The notes beneath the pieces are model-generated. The model was not told where the DNA came from. It worked only from the letters and a program-made list of their open reading frames with translations, and searched no databases. Source: an uncultured Collinsella sp. (lineage in GTDB: Bacteria > Actinomycetota > Coriobacteriia > Coriobacteriales > Coriobacteriaceae). From it: DNA of 31,744 nt. Location: positions 1 through 31,744 of the forward strand of contig CABTWP010000021.1 of NCBI GenBank assembly GCA_902488525.1, written 5' to 3'. This document shows positions 15,417 to 23,749 of the stretch, in pieces. The position numbers and the translations under genes were made by a program. Within the stretch, counting starts at the first letter, position 1. Every line of letters starts with the position of its first letter.

Positions 15417-16169
15417 CTAGAACGCAAACGCGGCCGCGATGTCGCAAGAAATCAGCAGGTCGGCATTTGCATCCTGATCGGTGGGAGCAAGGTTGCATAT
15501 GGCCAGCGTATCGCCGGTAAAGTAACGCGTAAGGCCCGCCGCCGGATACACCACGAGCGAGGTCCCACCCACAATGAGGGCATCGGCCGCGGCGATGGCG
15601 GCAACGGCACCGGTCAGCACATGCTCATCGAGCGGCTCCTCGTAGAGCACCACATCGGGCTTGATGCGCCCGCCGCACGCAGGACACACAGGCACGCCCG
15701 CGGCGTCCTCGTGCTCGCGCGAGCAAATCCACTCGGCGCTATAGACCGCGCCGCACGACTGGCAAATGTTGCGATGGACCGATCCGTGCAGCTCGAACAC
15801 GCGCTGCGAGCCGGCCGCCTGGTGCAGACCGTCGATATTTTGCGTCACCACGGCGTCGAGCTTGCCGGCGCGCTCCAGCTCGGCCAGCTTGGTGTGGCAG
15901 CGGTTAGGCTTAGCGTTAAGCGCGATCATCTTGGTGCGGTAAAAGTCGAAGAACTCCGCAGGATGTGCCTCGTAAAAGCTATGCGACAGCATGGTCTCGG
16001 GCGGATAGGCAAACTGCTGGTGATACAGGCCGTCCACGCTGCGGAAATCGGGGATGCCACTTGCCGTGGAAACACCAGCGCCGCCAAAGAAGACCACGCG
16101 CTTGTGGGTGTCAAACAGATCCGCCAGGGCGGCGGAGGCCTGTTTGGGGTTTGATATTGCCTGCGTCAT
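15417..16169 (-). CDS. cobB: NAD-dependent protein deacylase (Sir2 family)
   Basis: This 250-residue sirtuin removes acyl groups from protein lysines using NAD+. Visible motifs are GGAGVSTASGIPDFR, TQNIDGLHQAAG and ELHGS with the catalytic histidine. A zinc site is formed by CQSC and CPAC, and GTSLVVYPAAGL follows. GGAGG lies 6 bases before the ATG at 16169. A further upstream codon has no ribosome site. The length fits bacterial sirtuins with no extra domain. It is divergent from xth and lies 95 bases upstream of folP-folK. Confidence 0.94.
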   Translation of the reverse strand: MTQAISNPKQASAALADLFDTHKRVVFFGGAGVSTASGIPDFRSVDGLYHQQFAYPPETMLSHSFYEAHPAEFFDFYRTKMIALNAKPNRCHTKLAELERAGKLDAVVTQNIDGLHQAAGSQRVFELHGSVHRNICQSCGAVYSAEWICSREHEDAAGVPVCPACGGRIKPDVVLYEEPLDEHVLTGAVAAIAAADALIVGGTSLVVYPAAGLTRYFTGDTLAICNLAPTDQDANADLLISCDIAAAFAF

Positions 16170-16305
16170 ATATGTCCTCCGTCCTTGTTGATCGGGCAGC
16201 GTCGGGCGATGTCCCAGCATGCGGCCTTTGGGTCAGCACGCGCGGTGCCCACCACCGCCCCTGTTGCGCTAATCTTAAGCCTGCCAACCCCGTCGAAAGG
16301 ACACC

Positions 16306-17124
16306 ATGCCTCAGACTTACACTTTCGCCTCGTGGAACGTCAACGGCCTGCGCGCCGTGCTCAAAAAGGACCCGAGCTTTATCCAGATCGCGCAAGAACT
16401 CGACGTCGATATCCTGGCGTTGCAAGAGACCAAGTTGCAAGAAGGCCAGGTTGATATTGACCTGCCCGGCTATCGCCAAACCTGGAGCTACGCCGAGCGT
16501 AAAGGCTATTCGGGCACTGCGGTCTTTAGCCGCCAGGAACCGCTGCGCGTGCTGCACGCCGACGCGCTGTTACCCTACGCCGGCGAGGGCGAGGCGGCCG
16601 AGCTCGTCGCCCAAGCCGCAACCGAGGGCCGCGTCTGCGCGTTGGAGTTCGACAAGTTCTGGTTTGTGGATGTCTACACTCCCAACGCGCAAAACGAACT
16701 CGCCCGCATCGACGTGCGCATGGCCTGGGATGATGCCTATCGCGGCTTTTTGAGCGCGCTTGAGCGCGAGAGCGGCAAACCCGTCGTGACCTGCGGCGAC
16801 TTTAACGTGGCGCACGAGGAGATCGACCTTAAGAACCCCAAGTCCAACCGCGGCAACGCCGGCTTTTCGGACGAAGAACGCGGCAAGTTTACCGAGCTGC
16901 TCAACGCCGGCTTTACCGATACCTGGCGCACGGTTAATCCAGACGTCGAGGGCGTCTACAGCTGGTGGAGCTATCGCTTTAATGCCCGCAAGAACAACGC
17001 CGGCTGGCGCATCGATTACTTCTTGGTAAGTGATTCAATCGCCAATACCGTGCGCGACACCGGTATCCGCGGCGATATCTTCGGCAGCGACCACTGCCCC
17101 GTCACCCTCACGCTAGAGCTCTAG
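16306..17124 (+). CDS. xth: Exodeoxyribonuclease III (AP endonuclease)
   Basis: This 272-residue EEP-fold DNA repair enzyme cleaves at abasic sites and trims 3' ends. Motifs are SWNVNGLRA, LQETKLQ with the metal-binding glutamate, VYTPNA, GDFNVAHEEIDL, YSWWSYR, WRIDYFL and GSDHCP with the catalytic aspartate-histidine pair. AAAGGA lies 5 bases before the ATG. It is monocistronic and convergent with the ECF transporter genes. Confidence 0.95.
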   Translation: MPQTYTFASWNVNGLRAVLKKDPSFIQIAQELDVDILALQETKLQEGQVDIDLPGYRQTWSYAERKGYSGTAVFSRQEPLRVLHADALLPYAGEGEAAELVAQAATEGRVCALEFDKFWFVDVYTPNAQNELARIDVRMAWDDAYRGFLSALERESGKPVVTCGDFNVAHEEIDLKNPKSNRGNAGFSDEERGKFTELLNAGFTDTWRTVNPDVEGVYSWWSYRFNARKNNAGWRIDYFLVSDSIANTVRDTGIRGDIFGSDHCPVTLTLEL

Positions 17125-17139
17125 CGCCAAGCAATTCCT

Positions 17140-17179
17140 GGGGGACAGAGGAAAACAGATCATGTGACCCCTCTCCCCC
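17140..17179. repeat. GGGGACAGAGG-type hairpin
   Basis: A 12-bp stem with two mismatches (17140-17151 with 17168-17179) lies just after xth. Its loop side reads AAAACAGATCATGTGA. It may serve as a terminator but also looks like a dispersed repeat. Confidence 0.6.
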
Positions 17180-17182
17180 TAT

Positions 17183-17251
17183 AAGTTGCGGTGGAATAGT
17201 TCCTGTTTGGGCAGCAAATAGCCAAAAACGAGAACTATTCCACCGCAAGTT
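17183..17251. repeat. Large perfect-arm hairpin between convergent genes
   Basis: The 17-bp perfect arm TTGCGGTGGAATAGTTC (17186-17202) pairs with 17232-17248, with further partial pairing inside and outside. It sits between xth (plus) and the ECF S gene (minus), 21 bases from the latter's stop. Confidence 0.8.
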
Positions 17252-17272
17252 CGTGAGGGAACGCGAAATGCC

Positions 17273-17986
17273 TTACAGCCCGTATTTCACGACGACACGG
17301 TTAATGCGGCGACACCAAGGCTTGTACAAGGCGGCCAAAAACACGCAGGTCGCAAGGCCGTGCGTAATATCGAACGGCACTGCCGTGGCAAGACGCGCCG
17401 CGGCACCCGCCCAAGTAAGCGGCTGTACAAAACCAATGATGTCATACGCGTTGATCACGACGCCATAGAGCAGGCCCGACGCAAAGCCGTACGCCAGCAG
17501 CGCTGGCATGCGCACGGTGCCGTCGGCGCGGTCGAACGCACCCGCATACGCCAGCACACCGCCAACGTATCCCACGAGCCCCCAGGCATACATCTGCCAC
17601 GGCGTCCACATGCCCTGTCCAAAAAAGAAATTGCTGGTCAGCGCTGCCAGCGCGCCAACCATAAAACCATTGCGGCGACCAAGCGTCGCCCCCGCGATAA
17701 TGGCGATAGCGCTCACCGGTTTAAAGTCGGGAATGGGCCCAAACAGGATGCGCCCCGCCGCCGCCAGCGCCGCCAGCACCAGCGTGGGCATAATCTGGCG
17801 CAAACCCGGACGAGATGCCTCGTAACCCGCAAAGAACAACGCAAGCACCAGCGCCACCACAATCAGCATGGCCAACGCCGCCTGCTCAACACCCGCCAGC
17901 AACGCCGCAGCCATCACTGCGGGAACCGCCAGCAGCAGCGGTATCTCCAGTTTTGCGAGTAGGCGCGCGGCGCGATAATCCGTCAT
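17273..17986 (-). CDS. ECF transporter substrate-binding (S) component
   Basis: This 237-residue membrane protein has about six hydrophobic segments, typical of ECF S components. The run FGPIPDFKPVSAIAIIAGATLG and the later FFFGQGMWTPWQMYAWGLVGY resemble a family found beside EcfT and fused EcfA genes in Actinobacteria. The substrate (vitamin or metal) is not evident. It starts 4 bases after the ATPase stop, in an S-last operon T-A1A2-S. The ATG at 17986 is chosen as the nearest start; a codon 25 residues upstream overlaps the ATPase gene. Confidence 0.85.
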   Translation of the reverse strand: MTDYRAARLLAKLEIPLLLAVPAVMAAALLAGVEQAALAMLIVVALVLALFFAGYEASRPGLRQIMPTLVLAALAAAGRILFGPIPDFKPVSAIAIIAGATLGRRNGFMVGALAALTSNFFFGQGMWTPWQMYAWGLVGYVGGVLAYAGAFDRADGTVRMPALLAYGFASGLLYGVVINAYDIIGFVQPLTWAGAAARLATAVPFDITHGLATCVFLAALYKPWCRRINRVVVKYGL

Positions 17987-17990
17987 CCCA

Positions 17991-19634
17991 TCACGCCCTA
18001 TAGAACACGTTGTCGGCAAAGAAGTCGGCCGGGGGCTCCATGCAGGCAATCTCGCCGTCAAACATCATGGCAATGTCATCGGCAACCTGCTCGGCAAAAT
18101 CCAGATCGTGCGTGGCCATAATGACGGTGCCGCCAGCCTTCGCATGGTCACGCAGGGCGCGGGCGATGATGCGGCGGCTCTCCAGGTCCAAGCCCTTCGT
18201 GGGCTCGTCAAGCAGCAGCAGCTCGGGGCCGATCAGCAGCAGCTTTGCCAGTGCGAGCAGCTGGCGCTGTCCGCCCGAGAGGTCGTAGGGGTGGCGCGTC
18301 TCCAGGCCGTCCAATCCCAGTTGCGCCGCACGCTCCCGCGCCAAGTTCTCGTCATATCCGCAGGTCGAAGCCCATTCTATCAGCTCATCGCGAACCGTCT
18401 CGGCAACCAGCAATGCTTTGGGATTCTGAGGCAGCAGCGCCGCCGAGGCCGCCCCGCGCACCATGCGGCCGCGCTGCAGCTTGGCGGTCTTCGCCAGCAC
18501 CGAAAGCATTGTCGACTTGCCGCAGCCGTTACCGCCCGCAACCGCATGCACCGCGCCAGCCGAAAACGACGCATCGAGCCCGCGCAGCACCCAACCGCCC
18601 GCGCGATCGTAGCGAAACCAGCTCCCTGCCAGGGTGGTAGCCGACCCAGCGTGCATTTTTTGGAGTATTCTGCTTCCATCCGTGCGCGGGAAGGCTTCCG
18701 AGCCGTTCTCGAGCGACGTTTGCGCCACAAATTCGGACGATTTGTCCAATTCCGAACTTTTTTTCGCGCTCGATACGTCCCCGGGCGGCTCCAGAGAGCC
18801 CAAATTGTCCTCACGCCTGCTGAATACTCCTTTATTTGCACATCGGATGGCACCCCACCCCAACATGTCATCGGACAACAGCGATTCTCGGCGTCCCAAA
18901 GAAGCCATATCCGCCACCTCGCGCACGCGACCGTCCTCAATCCGGTACGCACACGTCGCGTATTCGAGCATTGGGCGCGGCTGATGCGTCGCCACAACAA
19001 CCGTGCAGCCCAGCTCGCGATTCACACGAAACAGCGCGTGCAGGAAATTCTTCTCCGCAACCGGATCAAGCTGAGACGTGGGCTCGTCGAGCAGCAGCAC
19101 GCGCGGGCGTAATGCCAGCACAGCCGCCAGCGACAGCAGCTGTTTGCGGCCGGCCGAAAGCGTATCGGTGTCGCGGTGGAGCCAATCTTCCAGCCCAAAG
19201 AAATAGCTGGCCTCAGCTACGCGATGGCGCATCTCATCACGCGCTAGCCCCAAGTTTTCCAGGCCAAACGCCATCTCGTGCCACACGGTTTCGCACACGA
19301 TCTGGTTCTCGGGATCCTGGAACACATAACCCACGCGCTCCGCCGATGCCCGTACGTCCATGTCGGCAACGGGCTCGCCCAGCACGCGCAGTTCGCCAGT
19401 GCGCTCGCCCGCTGGAACGATCTCGGGCTTGAGCAGCGACAGCAGCGTCGACTTGCCCGAACCGGTACCGCCAACAAGCAGCGCAAACGCACCTTGGGGA
19501 ACAGACCAGTCGAGCCCCTCGAGTGCCGACGCCTCAGCCCCGGGGTAGGTAAAGCTCAGACCCCGTACCTCAATCGCAGGCACATCGGAGCCGCACGCCC
19601 CGCCCGTTACCGAGCAGCTATCCAACCGAGCCAT
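17991..19634 (-). CDS. ecfA: ECF transporter fused ATPase (EcfA1-EcfA2)
   Basis: One 547-residue chain has two ABC ATPase domains. The first (about 20-260) has Walker A GGTGSGKST at 55-63, DPENQ, a signature LSAGRKQ in place of LSGGQ, and LLLDEPTSQLD. The second (about 340-547) has GGNGCGKST, LSGGQRQ, LLLDEPTKGLD and ATHD. The linker (about 265-328) is encoded by a 191-bp element with inverted ends and has a low-complexity, Ser/Glu-rich sequence. The complex powers uptake by the neighbouring S and T proteins. It follows ecfT directly, with the start touching the ecfT stop. Confidence 0.93.
   Translation of the reverse strand: MARLDSCSVTGGACGSDVPAIEVRGLSFTYPGAEASALEGLDWSVPQGAFALLVGGTGSGKSTLLSLLKPEIVPAGERTGELRVLGEPVADMDVRASAERVGYVFQDPENQIVCETVWHEMAFGLENLGLARDEMRHRVAEASYFFGLEDWLHRDTDTLSAGRKQLLSLAAVLALRPRVLLLDEPTSQLDPVAEKNFLHALFRVNRELGCTVVVATHQPRPMLEYATCAYRIEDGRVREVADMASLGRRESLLSDDMLGWGAIRCANKGVFSRREDNLGSLEPPGDVSSAKKSSELDKSSEFVAQTSLENGSEAFPRTDGSRILQKMHAGSATTLAGSWFRYDRAGGWVLRGLDASFSAGAVHAVAGGNGCGKSTMLSVLAKTAKLQRGRMVRGAASAALLPQNPKALLVAETVRDELIEWASTCGYDENLARERAAQLGLDGLETRHPYDLSGGQRQLLALAKLLLIGPELLLLDEPTKGLDLESRRIIARALRDHAKAGGTVIMATHDLDFAEQVADDIAMMFDGEIACMEPPADFFADNVFYRA
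18651..18841. mobile_element. In-frame inverted-repeat element inside ecfA
   Basis: The ends at 18651-18673 and 18819-18841 are imperfect inverted repeats (17 of 23 match). They share GTGCA at the tip and GGAGTATTC inside. A nested pair TTCGGA/TCCGAA lies at 18732-18756. The element encodes residues about 265-328 of the ATPase with no stop. Composition and codon use differ from both flanking ABC domains. It is treated as an inserted element, not a normal linker. Confidence 0.65.
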
Positions 19635-20521
19635 CAGCCAAACCTCTTCTCATCAATCGCGTGCAATGCGCAAGGCAGCATCATCCAGGCAGCGTACACG
19701 ACATAGCCCAGCCACGGCGCCGGCACCGAGAGCTGCGGATAAAACGAATACTGCGTCGTCGCGGTCCACGCCACCGCCACCGCGGCGGCGCCAAACAGTA
19801 CGAGCCCGGCCAGCGCGGCAACGTCACTGCGCCCCAGCCGATACCGCGCATACGTCGTACGACGCGTCGCGGCACCCCACCCGCGCGAGCGCATCGCGTC
19901 CGCGCGCTCCAGCGAATCTTCCATGCCCCAGCCCATCAACACACTCGATGCCCGCAAGCGCGAGCGCACGGGGTCGGCCGGCGCACGCCCCGGTACATCA
20001 ATCGCGTCCTGCACCGCCAGCACCGTGCGGCCGCGGCACAAAAACTGTGGGATAAGCCGCATGCACATCGAGATCATAAGCGCGATCACCGGCGCGGCGT
20101 TGCCTAACAGTGCGAGCACCTTGTCGTATTCGAGCATCGACGCCGCGGCCTCAAACCACAGCACGCTCGCCACAAACAGCCCGCCCATGCACAGGCCGTA
20201 TACCATGCTTTCCAGATACACCGCGCGCATGCCAATACGGAACAGCTCCGTCGAGCCCGAGGCGCTAAACAGCGGATTGACCAGCGCGATAATCAAAATC
20301 ACCGGCAACTGCCAGCGAAGCGCCCCCAACGTGCGCGCAGCACCGCGCGTCGCAAGCCCGTACGCCAGCCCGCCCGCAAGCGACAGCGCGATCAGCACCG
20401 GTTGCATCGAGAACATGGTGAGCCCCAGCGTCAGCACTATATAGAGTGCCGGCACAGCCGGATGCGACATCGAGAATGCCGCGACGGGCTCGCCGCCAAA
20501 CTCCTCTCGTATGTTGTCCAC
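19634..20521 (-). CDS. ecfT: ECF transporter transmembrane (T) component
   Basis: This membrane protein of about 295 residues couples ATP hydrolysis to substrate uptake. It has hydrophobic segments and a coupling-helix region with ADAMRSRGWG, the EcfT 'A-R-G' motif (AxxARG type). The N-terminus is uncertain: GTG at 20521 (with GGGGG 5 bases upstream) is preferred. Earlier codons at 20665 and 20692 lack ribosome sites and would add an Arg-rich stretch, and ATG at 20470 is also possible. It is first of the T-A-S operon and divergent from glmU. Confidence 0.85.
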   Translation of the reverse strand: MDNIREEFGGEPVAAFSMSHPAVPALYIVLTLGLTMFSMQPVLIALSLAGGLAYGLATRGAARTLGALRWQLPVILIIALVNPLFSASGSTELFRIGMRAVYLESMVYGLCMGGLFVASVLWFEAAASMLEYDKVLALLGNAAPVIALMISMCMRLIPQFLCRGRTVLAVQDAIDVPGRAPADPVRSRLRASSVLMGWGMEDSLERADAMRSRGWGAATRRTTYARYRLGRSDVAALAGLVLFGAAAVAVAWTATTQYSFYPQLSVPAPWLGYVVYAAWMMLPCALHAIDEKRFG

Positions 20522-20699
20522 GGGCACCCCCGTCCCCTCGCTCAAACGACAGCTCCGCAGCACCGCCAACGCCGCACGCAAGCAGCGCAAACGCCACGCC
20601 GGTGGCGCAAGCCTCAACCGCCGCAAACCAATCGCTACGCGCTCAACATATGCCTGCGGTATCATATTGCGCCGTGTATCGTTTCCAAACACACGTCTC

Positions 20700-20705
20700 T
20701 ATAAC
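20700..20705 (+). promoter_or_regulatory. Possible -10 element of glmU
   Basis: TATAAC lies just upstream of the ribosome site. No good -35 is seen, so the call is weak. Confidence 0.3.
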
Positions 20706-20720
20706 GTAACAGGAGATCAC

Positions 20721-22133
20721 ATGGACGCAACCGCAATTATCCTCGCTGCCGGCGAGGGCACCCGCATGAAGTCGAACCACTGCAAGGTTTCGCACAAAAT
20801 CCTGGGCAAGCCCATGGTCCAGTGGATCGTCGACGCCACCATCAAGGCCGGCTGCAGCCGCGTCGTGGTCGTCATCGGCAGCCACGCCGACGAGATGCGC
20901 GCCCTCATCGATGGCGCCTATGCCAACAGCGCCACCAAGGTCGAGTGCGTCGAGCAGACCGAGCGCCTGGGCACCGGCCACGCCGTCAAGGTCGCGCTCG
21001 AGGCCTGCGGCATCACGCAAGGCCCCGTCGTCGTGCTCAACGGCGACCTGCCGCTCATCACCGCCGACACCGTCGCCAAGTTCGCGCAGACCGTCGCCAC
21101 CGGCGAGCTCGCCTGCACCGTCATGACCATGACCCCGCCCGATCCCTTTGGCTACGGCCGCATCAAGCTGGGCGCCGATGGTCAGATCGAGCGCATCATC
21201 GAGCAGAAGGACTGCACGCCCGAGCAGGCCGCCACGCTGCTGGAGTGCAACGCCGGCTGCTACGCCTTCGACGGCGCGCAGCTTGCCGCCCACATCAACG
21301 AGATCGGCAACGACAACGCACAGTCCGAGTACTACCTGCCCGACATGCTCGAAATCCTCAAGGGTCACGGCCAGGCGGTCTCCATCTTCCACTGCGACGA
21401 CTACCGCGACGGCCTGGGCGTCAACAGCCGCATCCAGCTCGCGCAGCTCACCGCCATCGCGCGCGACCGCATCAACGAGCACTGGATGGCCGAGGGCGTC
21501 ACCTTCATCGACCCCACGCAGGCCTGGATCGGCCCCGACGCCACCATCGGCCGCGACACCGTCGTGTGGCCGCAGACGCACCTGATCGGCCACGTCACCG
21601 TGGGCGAGGAGTGCCAGCTCGGCCCCAACAGCCGCCTCACCGACACCACCGTCGGCAGCGGCTGCATCATCGATGAGACCATCGCCATCGAAGCCGTCAT
21701 CGAGAACGGCGTCGACTGCGGCCCGCGCGCCTACCTGCGCCCGGGCACCCACATGCTCGACGGCTCCAAGGCCGGTACGCACGTGGAGATTAAGAAGTCC
21801 ACGATCGGCGAGGGTTCCAAGGTGCCTCACCTGTCCTACATCGGCGATACCACCATGGGCTCCGGCGTCAACGTGGGCGCGGGCTCCATCACCTGCAACT
21901 ACGACGGCGTCCACAAGCACAAGACCGTCATCGGCAAGGATGCCTTCATCGGTTCCGACACCATGATGGTCGCGCCCGCCCAGATTGGCGACGGTGCGCT
22001 CGTGGCCGCCGGCTCCGTCATCACCGAGCCGGTCCCGGCCGACGCACTCGGTCTGGGCCGCGCCCGTCAGGTAAATATTGAGGGCTGGGCCGCCGATTAT
22101 CGCCGCCGTCTGCACGAGGACGACGAGGTATAA
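20721..22133 (+). CDS. glmU: Bifunctional UDP-N-acetylglucosamine pyrophosphorylase / glucosamine-1-phosphate N-acetyltransferase
   Basis: This 470-residue enzyme makes UDP-GlcNAc for peptidoglycan. The N-terminal uridyltransferase shows LAAGEGTRMKS, a downstream HKILGKPM and GDLPL. The C-terminal half is a left-handed beta-helix acetyltransferase with repeated hexapeptide turns, RAYLRPGT, GTHVEIKKS, HLSYIGD and NVGAGSITCNYDG. AGGAGA lies 6 bases before the ATG. It is followed by a terminator and then prs, a common actinobacterial neighbour set. Confidence 0.97.
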   Translation: MDATAIILAAGEGTRMKSNHCKVSHKILGKPMVQWIVDATIKAGCSRVVVVIGSHADEMRALIDGAYANSATKVECVEQTERLGTGHAVKVALEACGITQGPVVVLNGDLPLITADTVAKFAQTVATGELACTVMTMTPPDPFGYGRIKLGADGQIERIIEQKDCTPEQAATLLECNAGCYAFDGAQLAAHINEIGNDNAQSEYYLPDMLEILKGHGQAVSIFHCDDYRDGLGVNSRIQLAQLTAIARDRINEHWMAEGVTFIDPTQAWIGPDATIGRDTVVWPQTHLIGHVTVGEECQLGPNSRLTDTTVGSGCIIDETIAIEAVIENGVDCGPRAYLRPGTHMLDGSKAGTHVEIKKSTIGEGSKVPHLSYIGDTTMGSGVNVGAGSITCNYDGVHKHKTVIGKDAFIGSDTMMVAPAQIGDGALVAAGSVITEPVPADALGLGRARQVNIEGWAADYRRRLHEDDEV

Positions 22134-22148
22134 CGTTTTACCAAGCAC

Positions 22149-22184
22149 AAAAGGAGCTGTTCCATGGGGACGGCTCCTTTTTCT
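22149..22184 (+). terminator. Terminator after glmU
   Basis: A long stem, AAAAGGAGC (22149-22157) with GCTCCTTTT (22173-22181), has further pairing inside and ends in T residues. It starts 15 bases past the stop. Confidence 0.85.
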
Positions 22185-22273
22185 ATCGTGACCTGCGCGA
22201 CCGGATGAGTGGTCGGTTCGTGTCCGTTGACGGTAAAGACGTTATCAAGACCCGATTAACCCCGCCGCACGGT

Positions 22274-22279
22274 TACAAT
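22274..22279 (+). promoter_or_regulatory. Possible -10 of prs
   Basis: TACAAT lies 46 bases before the prs start. No convincing -35 is present. The prs gene needs its own promoter because the glmU terminator precedes it. Confidence 0.4.
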
Positions 22280-22325
22280 GCAAAAAGGCATCTATATGGC
22301 ATTCGATGTATAAAGGAGAAGGGTA

Positions 22326-23312
22326 ATGCCGATTAATGATCCCGAGAAGTCGGAGAATATGCGCAAGTCCATCCGCGTGTATTCCGGTTCCTCCAACCGT
22401 CCCCTCGCTCAGAAGATCGCTGAGTACCTTGGGGTCGAGCTTTCGGGCCTTACGCTAAAGCAGTTCGCCAACGGTGAGATTTACGCCCGCTACGACGAGA
22501 CCGTCCGCGGCGCCGACGTCTTCCTGATTCAGTCCGTGGCCGGCGGCAACGTCAACGACATGCTCATGGAGCTGCTCATCGCCACCGACGCTGCCAAGCG
22601 CGCATCTGCCCGCTCCATCACCGCCGTTATCACCCACTACGGCTATGCCCGCCAGGACCGCAAGGCCGGCCCGCGCGAGCCCATCACCGCCCGCCTCGTC
22701 GCCAACCTGCTCGAGCGCGCCGGTGTCGACCGCATCATCACCCTCGACCTGCACCAGGGTCAAATCCAGGGCTTCTTTGATATCCCGGTTAACCACCTGT
22801 CCGCACTGCCGCTGTTTGGCCAGTACTACAACGACATGCACTTCGACACCGACAACCTGGTTGTCGTCTCCCCCGACGTGGGCCGCGCCAAGGCCGCCAA
22901 GAAGCTGTCCGACATGCTCGGCTGCGACCTGGCCATCGCCCACAAGGGCCGTCCGCGCCACAACGCCGCCGAGGTCATGGGCATCATCGGTGACATCAAG
23001 GGCAAGACCTGCATCATCAACGACGACATGATCGACACCGCTGGCACCCTGTGCGCCAACGTCAAAGAGCTCAAGGCTATGGGCGCTGGCGACATCTACG
23101 TCTGCGCCACCCACGGCATCTTCTCCGGTCCGGCCATCGAGCGTCTGAACGACGCCCCGATCGTCGAGTGCCTCGTCACCGACGCCATTCCCGTCGAGGT
23201 CGGCGGCAAGATCAAGACCATCTCGGTCGCCGAGGAGTTCGCTCAGGCCATCTCCGCCGTTTACCACGAGGAGCCCGTCTCCACGCTCGTCGGCGGCGAT
23301 TTCGCGCTGTAG
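22326..23312 (+). CDS. prs: Ribose-phosphate pyrophosphokinase
   Basis: This 328-residue PRPP synthase makes the activated ribose used for nucleotides, histidine and NAD. It has FANGEIYARYDETVRGADVF, the HYGYARQDRK catalytic region, LDLHQGQIQGFFDIPV, and the PRPP-binding INDDMIDTAGTL. The length matches the family (about 310-330). AAGGAG lies 7 bases before the ATG. A strong terminator follows, and the usual neighbour pth is separated from prs by an inserted 1.7-kb unit. Confidence 0.97.
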   Translation: MPINDPEKSENMRKSIRVYSGSSNRPLAQKIAEYLGVELSGLTLKQFANGEIYARYDETVRGADVFLIQSVAGGNVNDMLMELLIATDAAKRASARSITAVITHYGYARQDRKAGPREPITARLVANLLERAGVDRIITLDLHQGQIQGFFDIPVNHLSALPLFGQYYNDMHFDTDNLVVVSPDVGRAKAAKKLSDMLGCDLAIAHKGRPRHNAAEVMGIIGDIKGKTCIINDDMIDTAGTLCANVKELKAMGAGDIYVCATHGIFSGPAIERLNDAPIVECLVTDAIPVEVGGKIKTISVAEEFAQAISAVYHEEPVSTLVGGDFAL

Positions 23313-23340
23313 CCTGCCGCGCATCATCTTTGATGCTTTT

Positions 23341-23372
23341 AAAGGGTCGGAAGCTCGCTTCCGACCCTTTTT
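23341..23372 (+). terminator. Terminator after prs
   Basis: A 13-bp perfect stem, AAAGGGTCGGAAG / CTTCCGACCCTTT, has loop CTCG and is followed by TT. It begins 29 bases past the stop. Confidence 0.9.
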
Positions 23373-23393
23373 CTATCCCTCGCCAACCTTCCC

Positions 23394-23595
23394 TGGACAA
23401 TTAGTTCAGATACGTATTTTTTTAAAGCTCCAAAGGACCGTTCGGAGCCTTCTGAGCTCCCCAGCGGATGCCATGCCGTCCAAATCTCATCGTTCTCGAG
23501 TACAACCGCTGCATATTTACCCTCAAATCGCCCTCAAGGGCCTTAGGCACGCCTCGAACGCCCGCCGCCTTATACGTATCTGAATTAACCGTCCA
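23394..23595. mobile_element. MITE-like element 1 (left flank of the 375-residue gene)
   Basis: The 24-bp end at 23394-23417 is matched in reverse complement at 23572-23595 with 21 of 24 positions. The shared tip is TGGACA and the core TCAGATACGTAT. Length is 202 bp. It carries no transposase. A short open frame on the minus strand crosses it but has no support. Confidence 0.85.
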
Positions 23596-23749
23596 GTAGC
23601 TATCGTCAACCTTCGCGGCAGAGCTCAATTTCCTGCAATCCCCTCAACCGATTTCATAACACCCAGCCGTTCATGGCGCGCAGCGCCCCGCTGAGCGAAA
23701 AGAACGGTATGGGGGTCGCATTCTGCCGCCAACTTAGTACGTTATAGCT

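Noticed and set aside
15322..15498. Upstream extension of folP to 15498
   Set aside because: The extra 59 residues are Arg/Cys-rich and unlike FolP, and AGGAGG supports the ATG at 15321.
20643..22148. 501-residue open frame antisense to glmU
   Set aside because: No ribosome site or family motif is present, and it mirrors a well-supported glmU gene.
23422..23628. 68-residue minus-strand frame overlapping MITE-like element 1
   Set aside because: It starts outside the element and runs through its repeat end. No family pattern was seen, and the ribosome site is absent.
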